Of a stretch of DNA of 64,000 nucleotides, positions 17,248 to 25,727 are shown in pieces. The notes beneath the pieces were generated by a model, which worked only from the letters and a program-made list of their open reading frames with translations, searched no databases and was not told where the DNA came from. Where the stretch lies: contig NZ_KB898198.1 in the NCBI RefSeq assembly GCF_000377505.1, positions 88,009 to 152,008 on the forward strand, given 5' to 3'. The DNA is from Paenibacillus massiliensis 2301065 = DSM 16942. Lineage in GTDB: Bacteria; Bacillota; Bacilli; Paenibacillales; Paenibacillaceae. The position numbers were made by a program, and so were the translations under genes. Position 1 is the first letter of the stretch; each line of letters begins with the position of its first letter.

Positions 17248-17709
17248 TTAAGCGTCCTGCCCATCATCTGTAATCGAGATAATCCCGCCGCTCTCGGGAA
17301 TATCTACTACAATAAGGGACGGGCCTATTGGCATCCGAGCGCCAGGTATGCCTTTGCAGTTGCATGTTAATGTGCAATCACTTAGCAGTGCAGGGGCCCC
17401 CTCGATGAGTACATCCTCTTTCCCTCCCGTCCATTTGGCTCCGAATTCAATCTGGGGCTCGCAAGGAGCACCTTGCAGCAGTTTGCATAGTCCAAAAGCA
17501 TACTTCTTGCTTATGTTGGCGCCGCATATGGCATCTTCTACGCTCAAGACGGGCTTGTCCTTGATATAGACACCATGGCTGTACATCATATTGAGCACAC
17601 CGGGATCTGTCCCCTGACTGCATTGCAAGGTGGCCCCTCTCACCACATACGTCTTTTCACCACCAAATGCCCCCTGGCTTAAGGCCTTGACTAGCATCTG
17701 TAAAAGCAT
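17248..17709 (-). CDS. DUF4280, PAAR-like spike-tip protein
   Basis: 153 residues; the ATG at 17709 has AAGGAGG seven bases upstream. The DUF4280 pattern is clear: YVVRGATLQCSQG near the start, then KYAFGLCKLLQGAPCEP, and a C-terminal TLTCNCKGIPGARMPIGPS. The conserved Cys residues (about 8 in all) are spread as in this family, which is thought to form a PAAR-like cone capping a VgrG trimer. It lies 21-53 bases upstream of the toxin-bearing VgrG gene on the same strand, fitting assembly of tip, spike and effector. Confidence 0.85.
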   Translation of the reverse strand: MLLQMLVKALSQGAFGGEKTYVVRGATLQCSQGTDPGVLNMMYSHGVYIKDKPVLSVEDAICGANISKKYAFGLCKLLQGAPCEPQIEFGAKWTGGKEDVLIEGAPALLSDCTLTCNCKGIPGARMPIGPSLIVVDIPESGGIISITDDGQDA

Positions 17710-17803
17710 GTTCAGCCTCCTTCTAATCGGATCATGTTCAGTCCTATCTATTTCAACCCATTTATATTGGCTTCCCAGTATTTCGCCTCATGAATTCGCC
17801 ATA

Positions 17804-18427
17804 TCAGCTACGATCCGTCCAAGTCGCCGTGCGGAATATCGCGTAGATGATAGGAGTCCACATGGACGCCTGCTCCAGCTTGAATTGACAGCTCACCATT
17901 AACGACCTCTCCCGCCAAGAGCGGATGAATCCAATCTGTAGACAGGGTGTAGGCATCACCGGGAAGACGCAGGTATAGCTGTGGACGTGAGTATCCTGAA
18001 GCGGTATAAGCTTCTGCTCCACCCTCATCATGGCAGGCTGTATACGTCCTATCTGATGTAACAGATGCTCCTGATATTCTTCCACCTGTGCAGGAAGCAG
18101 TTCCTGTGCGCTATGGTGAATACCCAACAAGATCCCCTGCTCATGATCCCGAGCCGTCCAGCTCCCGGGCTTCTTATTGGCTTGCTGTGCAGGAGTCTCA
18201 GGAATCCAGCTTACAGGCAAGTGCAGGATGAGATCACCACCCAATAAGGGGACCGGATGAAATGAAATCTGCTGCCCCTCCGGCAACACCAATGCGCCAT
18301 GCGGAATCTCCTCTACAGCCTGCTCTGTGGTTATAAGCATCCAGTTCTCTTCGTTCTCTGTTGTATCTATCTTTTCCCGCAGCACTTGCTGATTGCGCAG
18401 CTTCAGGAACGTTTCATCCCAATACAT
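17804..18427 (-). CDS. Accessory protein of the VgrG operon, unknown (possible DUF1795/EagR-like adaptor)
   Basis: 207 residues from the ATG at 18427, which has AAGGA seven bases upstream; a TTG two codons earlier is less likely. No signal peptide or membrane helix. The C-terminal segment (TCVFPVMPTPCLQIGFIRSW, then MVSCQFKLEQASMWTPIIYA) has strand-strand-helix spacing reminiscent of DcrB/DUF1795 domains, which as EagR proteins chaperone T6SS spike effectors. That resemblance is weak and judged by eye. Its position just before the PAAR-like and toxin genes fits an effector-loading role. Confidence 0.6.
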   Translation of the reverse strand: MYWDETFLKLRNQQVLREKIDTTENEENWMLITTEQAVEEIPHGALVLPEGQQISFHPVPLLGGDLILHLPVSWIPETPAQQANKKPGSWTARDHEQGILLGIHHSAQELLPAQVEEYQEHLLHQIGRIQPAMMRVEQKLIPLQDTHVHSYTCVFPVMPTPCLQIGFIRSWRERSLMVSCQFKLEQASMWTPIIYAIFRTATWTDRS

Positions 18428-18446
18428 CTTCAAGTCCTTCCTCCCC

Positions 18447-18959
18447 TCACATGAACTCCAGCTTATGCAGACGGAAGCCCGTAAGGCCGCGCCGAAGTAG
18501 ACTTTCCGCAGCCTCCAGACTCACGATGAAGTAGGGCTCTCTTACACCGCCAAGCCGAAAATAATGATGCTCCTTAATCTGCACTGCATCCAGTACAAGA
18601 CGCTTCAGGGTCTGATCATGCGGGTGGAACTCTGAGTGGATGGAGGTCCCCTCTACTACAGGAACATGAGCTATCCAATAGAGCTCCTGATGATTCGTGT
18701 CTGGGCTCACCAGATGGATCTGCTTCCAGCGAATATGTACGTTGTACAGCTCCAGAATTCGCTTCATGGCATCCGACACTAACGGCTGCTCCCTGGATAC
18801 AGGAAGCCAATCCGTATAATCCTCCTCCGCCGCAGCCTGAGCCTGCCATACTTGGGCAGGTGGCATACGGACGAACGGCGTATCCAGTAAGTCAGGGTGG
18901 ACCAGCTTGAGACGGCGGGAGGTACGATCTTCATCTACAATTGCATAATATTGGTGCAT
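18447..18959 (-). CDS. Imm11/DUF1629-like accessory protein of the VgrG operon
   Basis: 170 residues; ATG at 18959 after AAGGAGGACATGCT. The pattern is an N-terminal domain, a helix DAMKRILELYNVHI, a paired-strand segment LYWIAHVPVVEG, and a C-terminal HYFRLGGVREPYFIVSLEAA ending in GLTGFRLHKLEF. This resembles the Imm11 (DUF1629) immunity family found in polymorphic-toxin loci. It could protect against a different effector delivered by the same spike, or serve as a structural adaptor. It is cytoplasmic. The genes on both sides are 12-19 bases away, so it is part of the same transcript. Confidence 0.6.
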   Translation of the reverse strand: MHQYYAIVDEDRTSRRLKLVHPDLLDTPFVRMPPAQVWQAQAAAEEDYTDWLPVSREQPLVSDAMKRILELYNVHIRWKQIHLVSPDTNHQELYWIAHVPVVEGTSIHSEFHPHDQTLKRLVLDAVQIKEHHYFRLGGVREPYFIVSLEAAESLLRRGLTGFRLHKLEFM

Positions 18960-18971
18960 AGCATGTCCTCC

Positions 18972-20075
18972 TTACTCCGTCCAGATGATGGAACGGGTTT
19001 GAAGCTCACTTAGTCGCCAGCTCTGGCTGTACTTACGTGGTACACGAGTCCCTTGCATGGAGGCTCCCGCGAAGTAAGCATGCTCAAAGCCTTCCGCATC
19101 CGTAAAATCCACCCCATCCAGGCAAGCATGCTCGAAGCGTACCCCGCATAGCCCCGGTGAACGTTCTCCCCCTTCTCTTCTGGCTAGTGCACTGGCGCGG
19201 CGAAAGCTGGTGTTCGCAAGCTGACTGAATCGAAAATCGGCATCCGTCAGCAAGGAGCCCTCAAAGCTGCTCTCCTGCAAGGTGGCGTACTGCCAGCGGC
19301 TTCCGATCAGAATACATCCTTCGAATCGACTGGCAATGAGTTCACTATGGCTAAAATCGTTATATCGTAAATCCCGCTCCGATATATGCAGATGCGGCCA
19401 TGCAAGCTGCTTCAGATTCTCGTAGACATACGGCTTGTCCTCATCCGCTTGCTGCAATTGCTCCACCCGTTCGTCGGCGCTTATCACTTCCAGATCCTCG
19501 ATATATACACTCTCACTATAGTCTCTATATTCGCCCGTTCGAATCATGAGACGATTCGCTTTATCCATGCCCTGATACTCCGGCAACTCTATGGCCGCAG
19601 GCAATGCCAAGTGGAGAAGAGCCTTTACATATTGATGAAAATAAGGAACCAGCCCCAATATCAGATGCTCGACATCAGCAGGATGGATGGAGCCCATGTA
19701 TTTTTTGCGTGCCTGCTCCAGCTCTAGTACCATCTGCCCCAGGGGCGCATACGCCCATGAGGCATCATAGGTGCAACGAATCTCTGAGTCGTCCGTGTAC
19801 CACCCGGCGGAATAAGCCTCCATCATATACAGGTACGACTGCTCCAGCACCTGCGTACGCAGCAAGGAATAGTGAATATAGCCGATCGGTCCTTGATGGC
19901 CCCATTCCTGCTGCTGATGGATCTGCATGCATAGGTGTCGGAACGAAGCGAGGACATCCGTGATCAACTGTCCCTGGCACTGATGAAATGTAGTCTCAAG
20001 AAGGTCCAACTGATGATTGAGGAGCGGGGCCACCTCCTGTTCTCTGAAGTGCTGTAGCGCTGACAACCTGTCCAT
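18972..20075 (-). CDS. Pentapeptide-repeat protein of the VgrG operon
   Basis: 367 residues; ATG at 20075 after GGGGAGGA. Residues about 1-220 are helical with many aromatic and histidine residues. Residues about 235-345 contain A(D/N)LXX-type pentapeptide repeats (LRYNDFSHSELIASRFEGC, SFEGSLLTDADFRF, DGVDFTDAEGF), forming a right-handed quadrilateral beta-helix. Pentapeptide proteins occur with DUF4280 and VgrG genes in Bacillota and in T6SS clusters (TagB-like), where an adaptor role is likely but not proven. It lies 22 bases downstream of the plain VgrG gene. Confidence 0.8.
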   Translation of the reverse strand: MDRLSALQHFREQEVAPLLNHQLDLLETTFHQCQGQLITDVLASFRHLCMQIHQQQEWGHQGPIGYIHYSLLRTQVLEQSYLYMMEAYSAGWYTDDSEIRCTYDASWAYAPLGQMVLELEQARKKYMGSIHPADVEHLILGLVPYFHQYVKALLHLALPAAIELPEYQGMDKANRLMIRTGEYRDYSESVYIEDLEVISADERVEQLQQADEDKPYVYENLKQLAWPHLHISERDLRYNDFSHSELIASRFEGCILIGSRWQYATLQESSFEGSLLTDADFRFSQLANTSFRRASALARREGGERSPGLCGVRFEHACLDGVDFTDAEGFEHAYFAGASMQGTRVPRKYSQSWRLSELQTRSIIWTE

Positions 20076-20097
20076 GGCTGTGAGTCCTCCCCTCGAA

Positions 20098-21627
20098 TCA
20101 GTTCATTTTGATTTCGGTGCCAGAAATGATGGTCTTATCGTTAAGCGTCACGGTATTCCCCTTACCCGAGAGCTCGATCGTCTCGGCAGACAGCTGAATA
20201 CTGCCCGCATTCATGACAATGTCAGAGGCCGCACTGATGCTCACATTCTTGCCGCTGACGATACTGATCCCGGAATTGTCATTCATGACGATCGACATCC
20301 CGTCACCGGAAATGACAATTTGGTCGGGAGCCAGCATGATCTCTTTGCCATACTTGGTCCGGAGCGTCTTGATGGCTGGATCGGCCATTCGATCTGTTGC
20401 GGGAGCTACCGCATCCACGGAAGGAGCAGGAGCAGCAGCGGTCTGAGACGCCGCTCCAGATGAGGAGCGGCTGGATGTGGCAGACACTTTCCCACTTGCG
20501 GAAGCCGCAGGTCTCGCAGCAGGCGCCTGTGCCTGACGCTTCACTGAACTGATGGCATAGCCCTCCTCTTCCTTGTAGCTTGGGAAATAGATACGGATGC
20601 TGTCCCCTTCCTCCGGCATGCAGTACCAGCCTGTATTATCCGCGGAGGCGTAGATGGTAGAGTAAGGGAACCAATAATCGGTATTGGGGTCCTGCTGATC
20701 GTCCATATCCAGCTTGGCGCGTATTTGATCCTGCCGGACACTTAGCACACTTGCCTGAATCGAGGCGCCAATAATTGAGCGATTATAATCCTTGATCGGA
20801 CGCAGCCCACTCCGGGGTGACAGCTTGGCGGTGTGCATCAGCACACCATCACGCATTTCGGTTACGACCTCGGCCACGAGCAGCAATTGACCTTTGAATG
20901 TCACCTCATAACCCGGCTCCAGCAGATTCTCACTCTGAACCTCGAATTGTATAAAGTCCGTATCGTGTACCCCAGGAATGCGGTTGTCTACAGCCGTCTG
21001 ATACGCGGCTACCCGCTTGGTTGCCTTGTAGTAAGGAGATTGCAGCTCTCCCTTGCTTAATCCCATAGGCATCCCAAAATAAAACTTGGGAACACCGTAG
21101 CCCACTGCTGGTATTAGAGGGGAATAGAAATGAGAGGCCATTCGCTTCAGGAACTGCCAATCGGTCTCGTCATATTGCATGATGAAGGTCCCTATGGCTT
21201 TCTGCTGGGTGACCACATCCATCGCCTCCCCTTTGGGGTAATCTGACATGATCTGCTCGATTAAGCCAGCATAGGTAAGCCGAGGATTCTGGAAGGATCG
21301 CGAACGTCGCTTAATATCCAACTGGTAGGTATGCGAGATCGCTTCAAAGGTAAGATAATGAACTCCATGCACGACCTTCTCCTCTACATTCAGGGCGATC
21401 CCACGAAATAGAGCCTGGCGCTTACCCGACTTATCCCTCACGAATGCCTTGACCTCAGTCTCTTCATCTGAGGCGCGTACATATCGTTCTCGATTCTCTT
21501 CCGCAATAATGCCGCTGCATATCATCCGTGCATGATCATTGACTGTCTTGATAATCCTCAGCTCATGTAACCGAATAAAGGTATATGGCATGACTTCAAT
21601 GTGACCGTAAGTTATCGTAGAATCCAC
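20098..21627 (-). CDS. VgrG-like spike protein without effector domain
   Basis: 509 residues from a GTG start at 21627 with AAGGAGG six bases upstream. It has the same plan as the first part of the 993-residue protein: gpD/VgrG-like domain (TDWQFLKRMASHFYSPLIPA, YNRSIIGASIQASVL), an Ala/Ser/Pro-rich linker at about residues 370-410, and a C-terminal beta-helix with repeated short strands (MSIVMNDNSGISIVSGKNVS, then GNTVTLNDKTIISGTEIKMN). The end is blunt, with no toxin. It is the first gene of the seven-gene operon. It may form mixed trimers with the effector-bearing paralogue or be the generic spike. Confidence 0.85.
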   Translation of the reverse strand: MDSTITYGHIEVMPYTFIRLHELRIIKTVNDHARMICSGIIAEENRERYVRASDEETEVKAFVRDKSGKRQALFRGIALNVEEKVVHGVHYLTFEAISHTYQLDIKRRSRSFQNPRLTYAGLIEQIMSDYPKGEAMDVVTQQKAIGTFIMQYDETDWQFLKRMASHFYSPLIPAVGYGVPKFYFGMPMGLSKGELQSPYYKATKRVAAYQTAVDNRIPGVHDTDFIQFEVQSENLLEPGYEVTFKGQLLLVAEVVTEMRDGVLMHTAKLSPRSGLRPIKDYNRSIIGASIQASVLSVRQDQIRAKLDMDDQQDPNTDYWFPYSTIYASADNTGWYCMPEEGDSIRIYFPSYKEEEGYAISSVKRQAQAPAARPAASASGKVSATSSRSSSGAASQTAAAPAPSVDAVAPATDRMADPAIKTLRTKYGKEIMLAPDQIVISGDGMSIVMNDNSGISIVSGKNVSISAASDIVMNAGSIQLSAETIELSGKGNTVTLNDKTIISGTEIKMN

Positions 21628-21770
21628 TTGAACCCTCCTTGATCATCGAATAATTTCAAATAATGACCAAAAATTTCTATAAGATTTTGATTATCCATTA
21701 TATACATCTATCGGATGAATGAGGGTATTGATTTACAGAAAAGACCATTCGAAATAGAAATTGTATTAAG

Positions 21771-21813
21771 TCACAAAAGAAAGAACCAGCCCTTCATTGA
21801 AGAAGTGCTGGCT
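21771..21813 (-). terminator. Rho-independent terminator of the WG-repeat gene
   Basis: GCCAGC and GCTGG arms (21785-21812) followed on the minus strand by TTCTTTCTTTTGTG; 33 bases past the gene end. Confidence 0.7.
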
Positions 21814-21846
21814 CTCTCAGCTTCCATCCAGAGAATCATTATTTTT

Positions 21847-22959
21847 TTATTTTTTCACGCTGCTATTCCTTACGGATTTAGCCAGAATATATCCCTTGCC
21901 GTCTTTGATAGCAATTGCATAGCCCCGTTGGAAAGATGATCCATCCGTGTATTCCAGCTTCGTTAGCAGTCTGCCTTGGCGATCGATATACCCATATGTT
22001 CCACTTGGGTTATTTTTCGAGACAATCCCTACACGGGCGAGTCCTTGGGAGAACTCTCCTGCAGAGTTGTATTTCTGATACCCAATGACGAGCTTGCCCG
22101 CTGAATTGATGTACCCTACCTGTCTATTCTTATTAAACACAGCTGCGAGCCCTTCGGAGAAGCCCCAGGCATCTGCAAATTGGTGAGCGATTACAGTTTT
22201 CCCCTGTTTGTTAATGTAGCCCCACTTGCCAGCAGCATTCTGCACCGGAGCCAGCCCCTCTTGGAAATCCCCTGCCGAGACATAGCGGAACGGAATGACC
22301 TGCTTGCCCTTACTATTGATGTAGCCATACTGTCCTGCATCGTTGCCCACAAGAGCGAGCCCTTCCGAGAAGCTACGGGCGTAGTCGAATGCATAAGGAA
22401 TAGCCAGTTCTCCCTTGGTATTCACATATCCGAGACGCCCTGTTGGCTTCGCATAGGCTGTAGCAAGCCCTTCGGCAAATTGAAATTCTGAATCATAGAC
22501 CGATGTCAGTGTTATCTGTATGGCCCCGACACGATCCACGAAGAACTCACCACCCTCCGCATCCTTCACATGGGCGATACCCTCCGAAAAAGGAGCAACC
22601 TCTGCATATTTACAGGGAATTACGAGCTTTCCTTGCGTATTGATATAACCATATCGCTCTGTGGTCGTGTCCTTGACTATAGCTCGCTGCTCCCGAAAAT
22701 CAGAGACAGCCTTCACGCCAGAAGATAACGTAAATGCGGGTACGCCCTTCGTGTTGTAGTATACTCTCTCACCGTTCGCCAATTGAGAGAACAGCAGCCC
22801 ATCGTGGAAGGCGCCGTCACTTTGCGGCCATATCGGCTCATGATCCATGGCAGACTTCACGATCTGTATCTCCGTCTTCGCTCCAGCAGCCCAACCGGTC
22901 AAGGGGAGGGTTACCGTCATGCATAACAGCAGCAGTGTTGCTCCAATTTTTCTGATCAT
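21847..22959 (-). CDS. Secreted WG-repeat protein
   Basis: 370 residues. The N-terminal signal peptide MIRKIGATLLLLCMTVTLPL ends near GWAAGA. About seven WG repeats follow from residue 100, each with the pattern (Y/W)GYIN..GK.VIP..Y...F.EGLA, for example YGYINSKGKQVIPFRY and WGYINKQGKTVIAHQF. The ATG at 22959 follows AAAGGAG. WG repeats form a beta-propeller-like or solenoid surface and probably bind protein or polymer partners; no enzymatic motif is present. The protein should be exported and perhaps wall-associated. It is monocistronic, with its own terminator. Confidence 0.88.
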   Translation of the reverse strand: MIRKIGATLLLLCMTVTLPLTGWAAGAKTEIQIVKSAMDHEPIWPQSDGAFHDGLLFSQLANGERVYYNTKGVPAFTLSSGVKAVSDFREQRAIVKDTTTERYGYINTQGKLVIPCKYAEVAPFSEGIAHVKDAEGGEFFVDRVGAIQITLTSVYDSEFQFAEGLATAYAKPTGRLGYVNTKGELAIPYAFDYARSFSEGLALVGNDAGQYGYINSKGKQVIPFRYVSAGDFQEGLAPVQNAAGKWGYINKQGKTVIAHQFADAWGFSEGLAAVFNKNRQVGYINSAGKLVIGYQKYNSAGEFSQGLARVGIVSKNNPSGTYGYIDRQGRLLTKLEYTDGSSFQRGYAIAIKDGKGYILAKSVRNSSVKK

Positions 22960-23266
22960 GCGTGAGCTCCTTTGTTTTCAGGTGATTGATCTGTAAATAA
23001 AAACCATTTCCAGTACATTAGACGTAATGCTTACATAAAAGTTTCCATATTTCATCATTCATCTCCGCCCATTTCAAGCCTGCTGAAGTCAAGCTCCACT
23101 CCAGGTAGATGAAGAAGATAAACCGTCATACGAATGGTGCGATAGATTGAGCCCGTTGAGGCTCCCTATCATGTGTTTAATCAGAGCTCAATGAACAAAA
23201 AACATAAATTGTGACTATTTTCACTTACCCATGTATCCACCTCCTATATATTTTAAGTGAATTATA

Positions 23267-23280
23267 TTACTCGAGAGTAA
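23267..23280. promoter_or_regulatory. Inverted repeat TTACTC-GA-GAGTAA, candidate operator
   Basis: Perfect six-base arms about 72 bases upstream of the reductase start, overlapping a TATATT (23263-23268). The layout suits a TetR/MarR-type repressor site; the regulator is not in the immediate neighbourhood. The rest of 22960-23352 shows no gene. Confidence 0.45.
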
Positions 23281-23352
23281 CATTTGGATTTGTCGTCTAT
23301 TCCATTACAAACATGCGTTGACAGACACTATTGCAGCAGGAGGTTCACACCT

Positions 23353-25296
23353 ATGAGCTATTCGTACGACAGACTATTCACCCCTTTCAAGATTGGCAGC
23401 ATGGAAGTGAAGAATCGAATCGTGATGTCCCCTATGGGCACCAACTCAGCAAGTCCTGATGGAAGAATTTCATTGGAAGAGATTGATTACTACGAGGAAC
23501 GGGCCAAGGGCGGCACTGGAATGATCATTCTTGGTGCACAATTTTTGACGGAGGATCTGGCACAGGGTGTGTTGGAGGGCATTGTGGAAAAGGATTATGT
23601 CATTCCGCTCCTGACCGATCTCGTCGATGCCGTGCAGCACCACGGTACGAAGATTATCGCACAGCTAAGCTGTGGTACAGGCCGTAATGCGTTGCCAGAC
23701 CGTTCCGGGAAGCCTCCTGTGTCTGCCTCGGCGATTCCAGCCATCTATAATCCAGAAGTCCTGTGCCACCCGCTCACCGTCGAGGAAATTCAGACGATCA
23801 TGCATCAATTCACCGATTCGGCAGCCCGATTGAAGCGGGCCGGCTTCGATGGCATTGAGGTTCACGCCCATGCTGGTTATCTGATTGATCAGTTCATGTC
23901 CCCGATCTGGAATCAACGTGAGGATGAATACGGCGGAACGACTGAGAAACGAATGCGATTCGCCGTCGAAATTGTACAGGCCATTCGCACAGCCGTTGGC
24001 CCGGACATGCCAATCCTGTTCAGGATCGCGCTGGATCATCGCTTTGAAGGTGGACGAACCGTGGACGATAGCCTCGAAATGCTGCAAATTCTGGAGCGCG
24101 CGGGAGTCGATGCGATTGATATTGACGCAGGCTCCTATGAGCGGATTGATTATATTTTTCCACCAGCTTATCTGGGGGATGCCTGCATGGATTATATCTG
24201 TGCACCTGCTCGGCAGGCCGTGAGCATACCCATTCTGAACTCGGGCAGCCACACGCCAGAGAGTGCCCTGCGTCTGATCGAGTCGGGCGATGCCGACTTC
24301 GTGATGTTCGGACGGGCCCTCATCGCTGACGCCGAGCTGCCGAACAAGCTGCGTGAGCAGCGGCGCGAGGATATCCGTCCCTGCATTCGCTGCAACGAGG
24401 AATGCATTGGCCGGATCATCGAGCGAAATACCAAGATTAGTTGCGCGGTTAACATACAGGCTGCGAACGAGAAGCGTTTTGCCATACATCAGACAGACAC
24501 GCCCAAGAACATTGTGGTCATCGGCGGCGGGCCCTCCGGTCTGGAAGCAGCACGGGTAGCAGCCCTCAAGGGGCACCGTGTGGCACTGTACGAGAAAGAG
24601 GCGACGGTCGGCGGACAGGTAACCAGCGCAGCTACCCCTGAATTCAAAGGCCAACTACGTGCCTTGATTGGCTGGTATGAGCGTCAGCTACAGCAGTCGG
24701 GCGTGGAGTTACACCTTAATTATGAAATGAAGCCAGAGGACCCGATCCTTGCAGCAGCGGATCACATCTTCATTGGTGCTGGTGCAGTACCGCTCGTACC
24801 ACCGATCCCCGGCATTGACGGTAGTCATGTCGTTGGTGCAATCGAAGCACATGTGCAAAAGGAGCTTGTCCGTGGAGAGCACATTGTGATTACTGGCGGT
24901 GGATTGACCGGCTGTGATCTAGGGCTGGAGCTGGCTATGGAAGGCAAGCAAGTGACGATCGTTGAGATGCGACCTGAGGCAGGTCAGGATGTGATGTATA
25001 TTAACAAGGCAGCATTAATGCCGATGCTCGATAGCTATGGTGTGAAGATTCTTGGTGGGCATAAGGTTCTTTCCTTTGAGGAACATGGCCTGCATGCTGA
25101 ACGAAGTGACGGCACCAAAGTGTTCATTGAAGCAGACACCATGATCAATGCATTTGGTATGAGAAGAAATTACGCGATAGCTGAGCTTATTCGAGCCACG
25201 TATGGGCACAAGACTAGTCTCATTGGGGACTGTGTAAAGATCGGCAAGGTGGGCAGCGCCGTGCGTTCTGGTTTCTATGCGGCGAATTCCATTTAG
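23353..25296 (+). CDS. FadH-like NADH:flavin oxidoreductase (old yellow enzyme plus FAD/NAD(P) domain)
   Basis: 647 residues from the ATG at 23353, nine bases after AGGAGG; an upstream in-frame ATG lacks a site. Residues about 1-340 are an FMN-binding TIM barrel (LFTPFKIGSMEVKNRIVMSP, GFDGIEVHAHAGYLIDQFMSP). Next comes a 4Fe-4S cluster motif, CIRCNEEC plus a Cys twelve residues on (IERNTKISCAVN). Then an FAD-binding VVIGGGPSGLEAA and a second dinucleotide motif ITGGGLTGCDLG. This is the layout of 2,4-dienoyl-CoA reductase (FadH), trimethylamine dehydrogenase and related enone reductases; the substrate cannot be named. No beta-oxidation genes are adjacent. It stands alone, with a terminator downstream and a candidate operator upstream. 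Confidence 0.9.
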   Translation: MSYSYDRLFTPFKIGSMEVKNRIVMSPMGTNSASPDGRISLEEIDYYEERAKGGTGMIILGAQFLTEDLAQGVLEGIVEKDYVIPLLTDLVDAVQHHGTKIIAQLSCGTGRNALPDRSGKPPVSASAIPAIYNPEVLCHPLTVEEIQTIMHQFTDSAARLKRAGFDGIEVHAHAGYLIDQFMSPIWNQREDEYGGTTEKRMRFAVEIVQAIRTAVGPDMPILFRIALDHRFEGGRTVDDSLEMLQILERAGVDAIDIDAGSYERIDYIFPPAYLGDACMDYICAPARQAVSIPILNSGSHTPESALRLIESGDADFVMFGRALIADAELPNKLREQRREDIRPCIRCNEECIGRIIERNTKISCAVNIQAANEKRFAIHQTDTPKNIVVIGGGPSGLEAARVAALKGHRVALYEKEATVGGQVTSAATPEFKGQLRALIGWYERQLQQSGVELHLNYEMKPEDPILAAADHIFIGAGAVPLVPPIPGIDGSHVVGAIEAHVQKELVRGEHIVITGGGLTGCDLGLELAMEGKQVTIVEMRPEAGQDVMYINKAALMPMLDSYGVKILGGHKVLSFEEHGLHAERSDGTKVFIEADTMINAFGMRRNYAIAELIRATYGHKTSLIGDCVKIGKVGSAVRSGFYAANSI

Positions 25297-25344
25297 GAGC
25301 AGGATGACCGGGTCCTGCACTTCTTGCTGATTGTACCACTTACT

Positions 25345-25440
25345 GCCTCGACCAGATTACCTGTGAGTGTACAGGCAGCTTCTGCAAGTGGGAGCCCAGC
25401 CGGCCCTGTCGACCATTGGTAAGCTCGCTGTCAACGTACT
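25345..25440. repeat. Dispersed intergenic repeat, copy A
   Basis: Shares with 58738-58815 the order CGACCAGAT, TGTGAGTGTA, GGGAGCCC, CCCTGTCGACCATTG, AGCTNGCTGT. Its last part, GTCAACGTACT, recurs in copy B near 26970. It lies between the reductase stop and its terminator. Confidence 0.6.
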
Positions 25441-25458
25441 AACATACACGCCATATAT

Positions 25459-25504
25459 AAAAAGAGCCAAACTCCCGTTCATTGATGGGAGCTTGGCTTT
25501 TTGC
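25459..25504 (+). terminator. Rho-independent terminator of the FadH-like gene
   Basis: AAAAAGAGCCAA.CTCCC and GGGAG.TTGGCTTTTTG arms around a CGTTCATTGAT loop; T-runs on both strands make it bidirectional. Confidence 0.85.
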
Positions 25505-25621
25505 CTTATCCACTTCTGAAATAACACCTCATACGTCTACGTCGAACCAGAACGTACAACGATTGTGCCCACAAGTGTAACCTCATTCCGATTTTCCATG
25601 CTTTAAGTATTCGCTATTTTT

Positions 25622-25675
25622 GCTGTATCTGCTGTATCTGCTGTATTTGCTGTATTTGCTGTATTTGCTGTATTT
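25622..25675. repeat. Six tandem 9-base units downstream of cysK
   Basis: GCTGTATCT twice then GCTGTATTT four times, without gaps, starting about 50 bases past the cysK stop. The rest of 25505-25727 shows no gene. Confidence 0.95.
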
Positions 25676-25727
25676 TCCGCCCTTACCGCACCTTACATAG
25701 AAGCTCCGCCCCTGTCCACATCTGCGG

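Noticed and set aside
23665..24654. 329-codon minus-strand frame
   Set aside because: Fully antisense to the FadH-like reductase, whose motifs are unambiguous; no ribosome-binding site.
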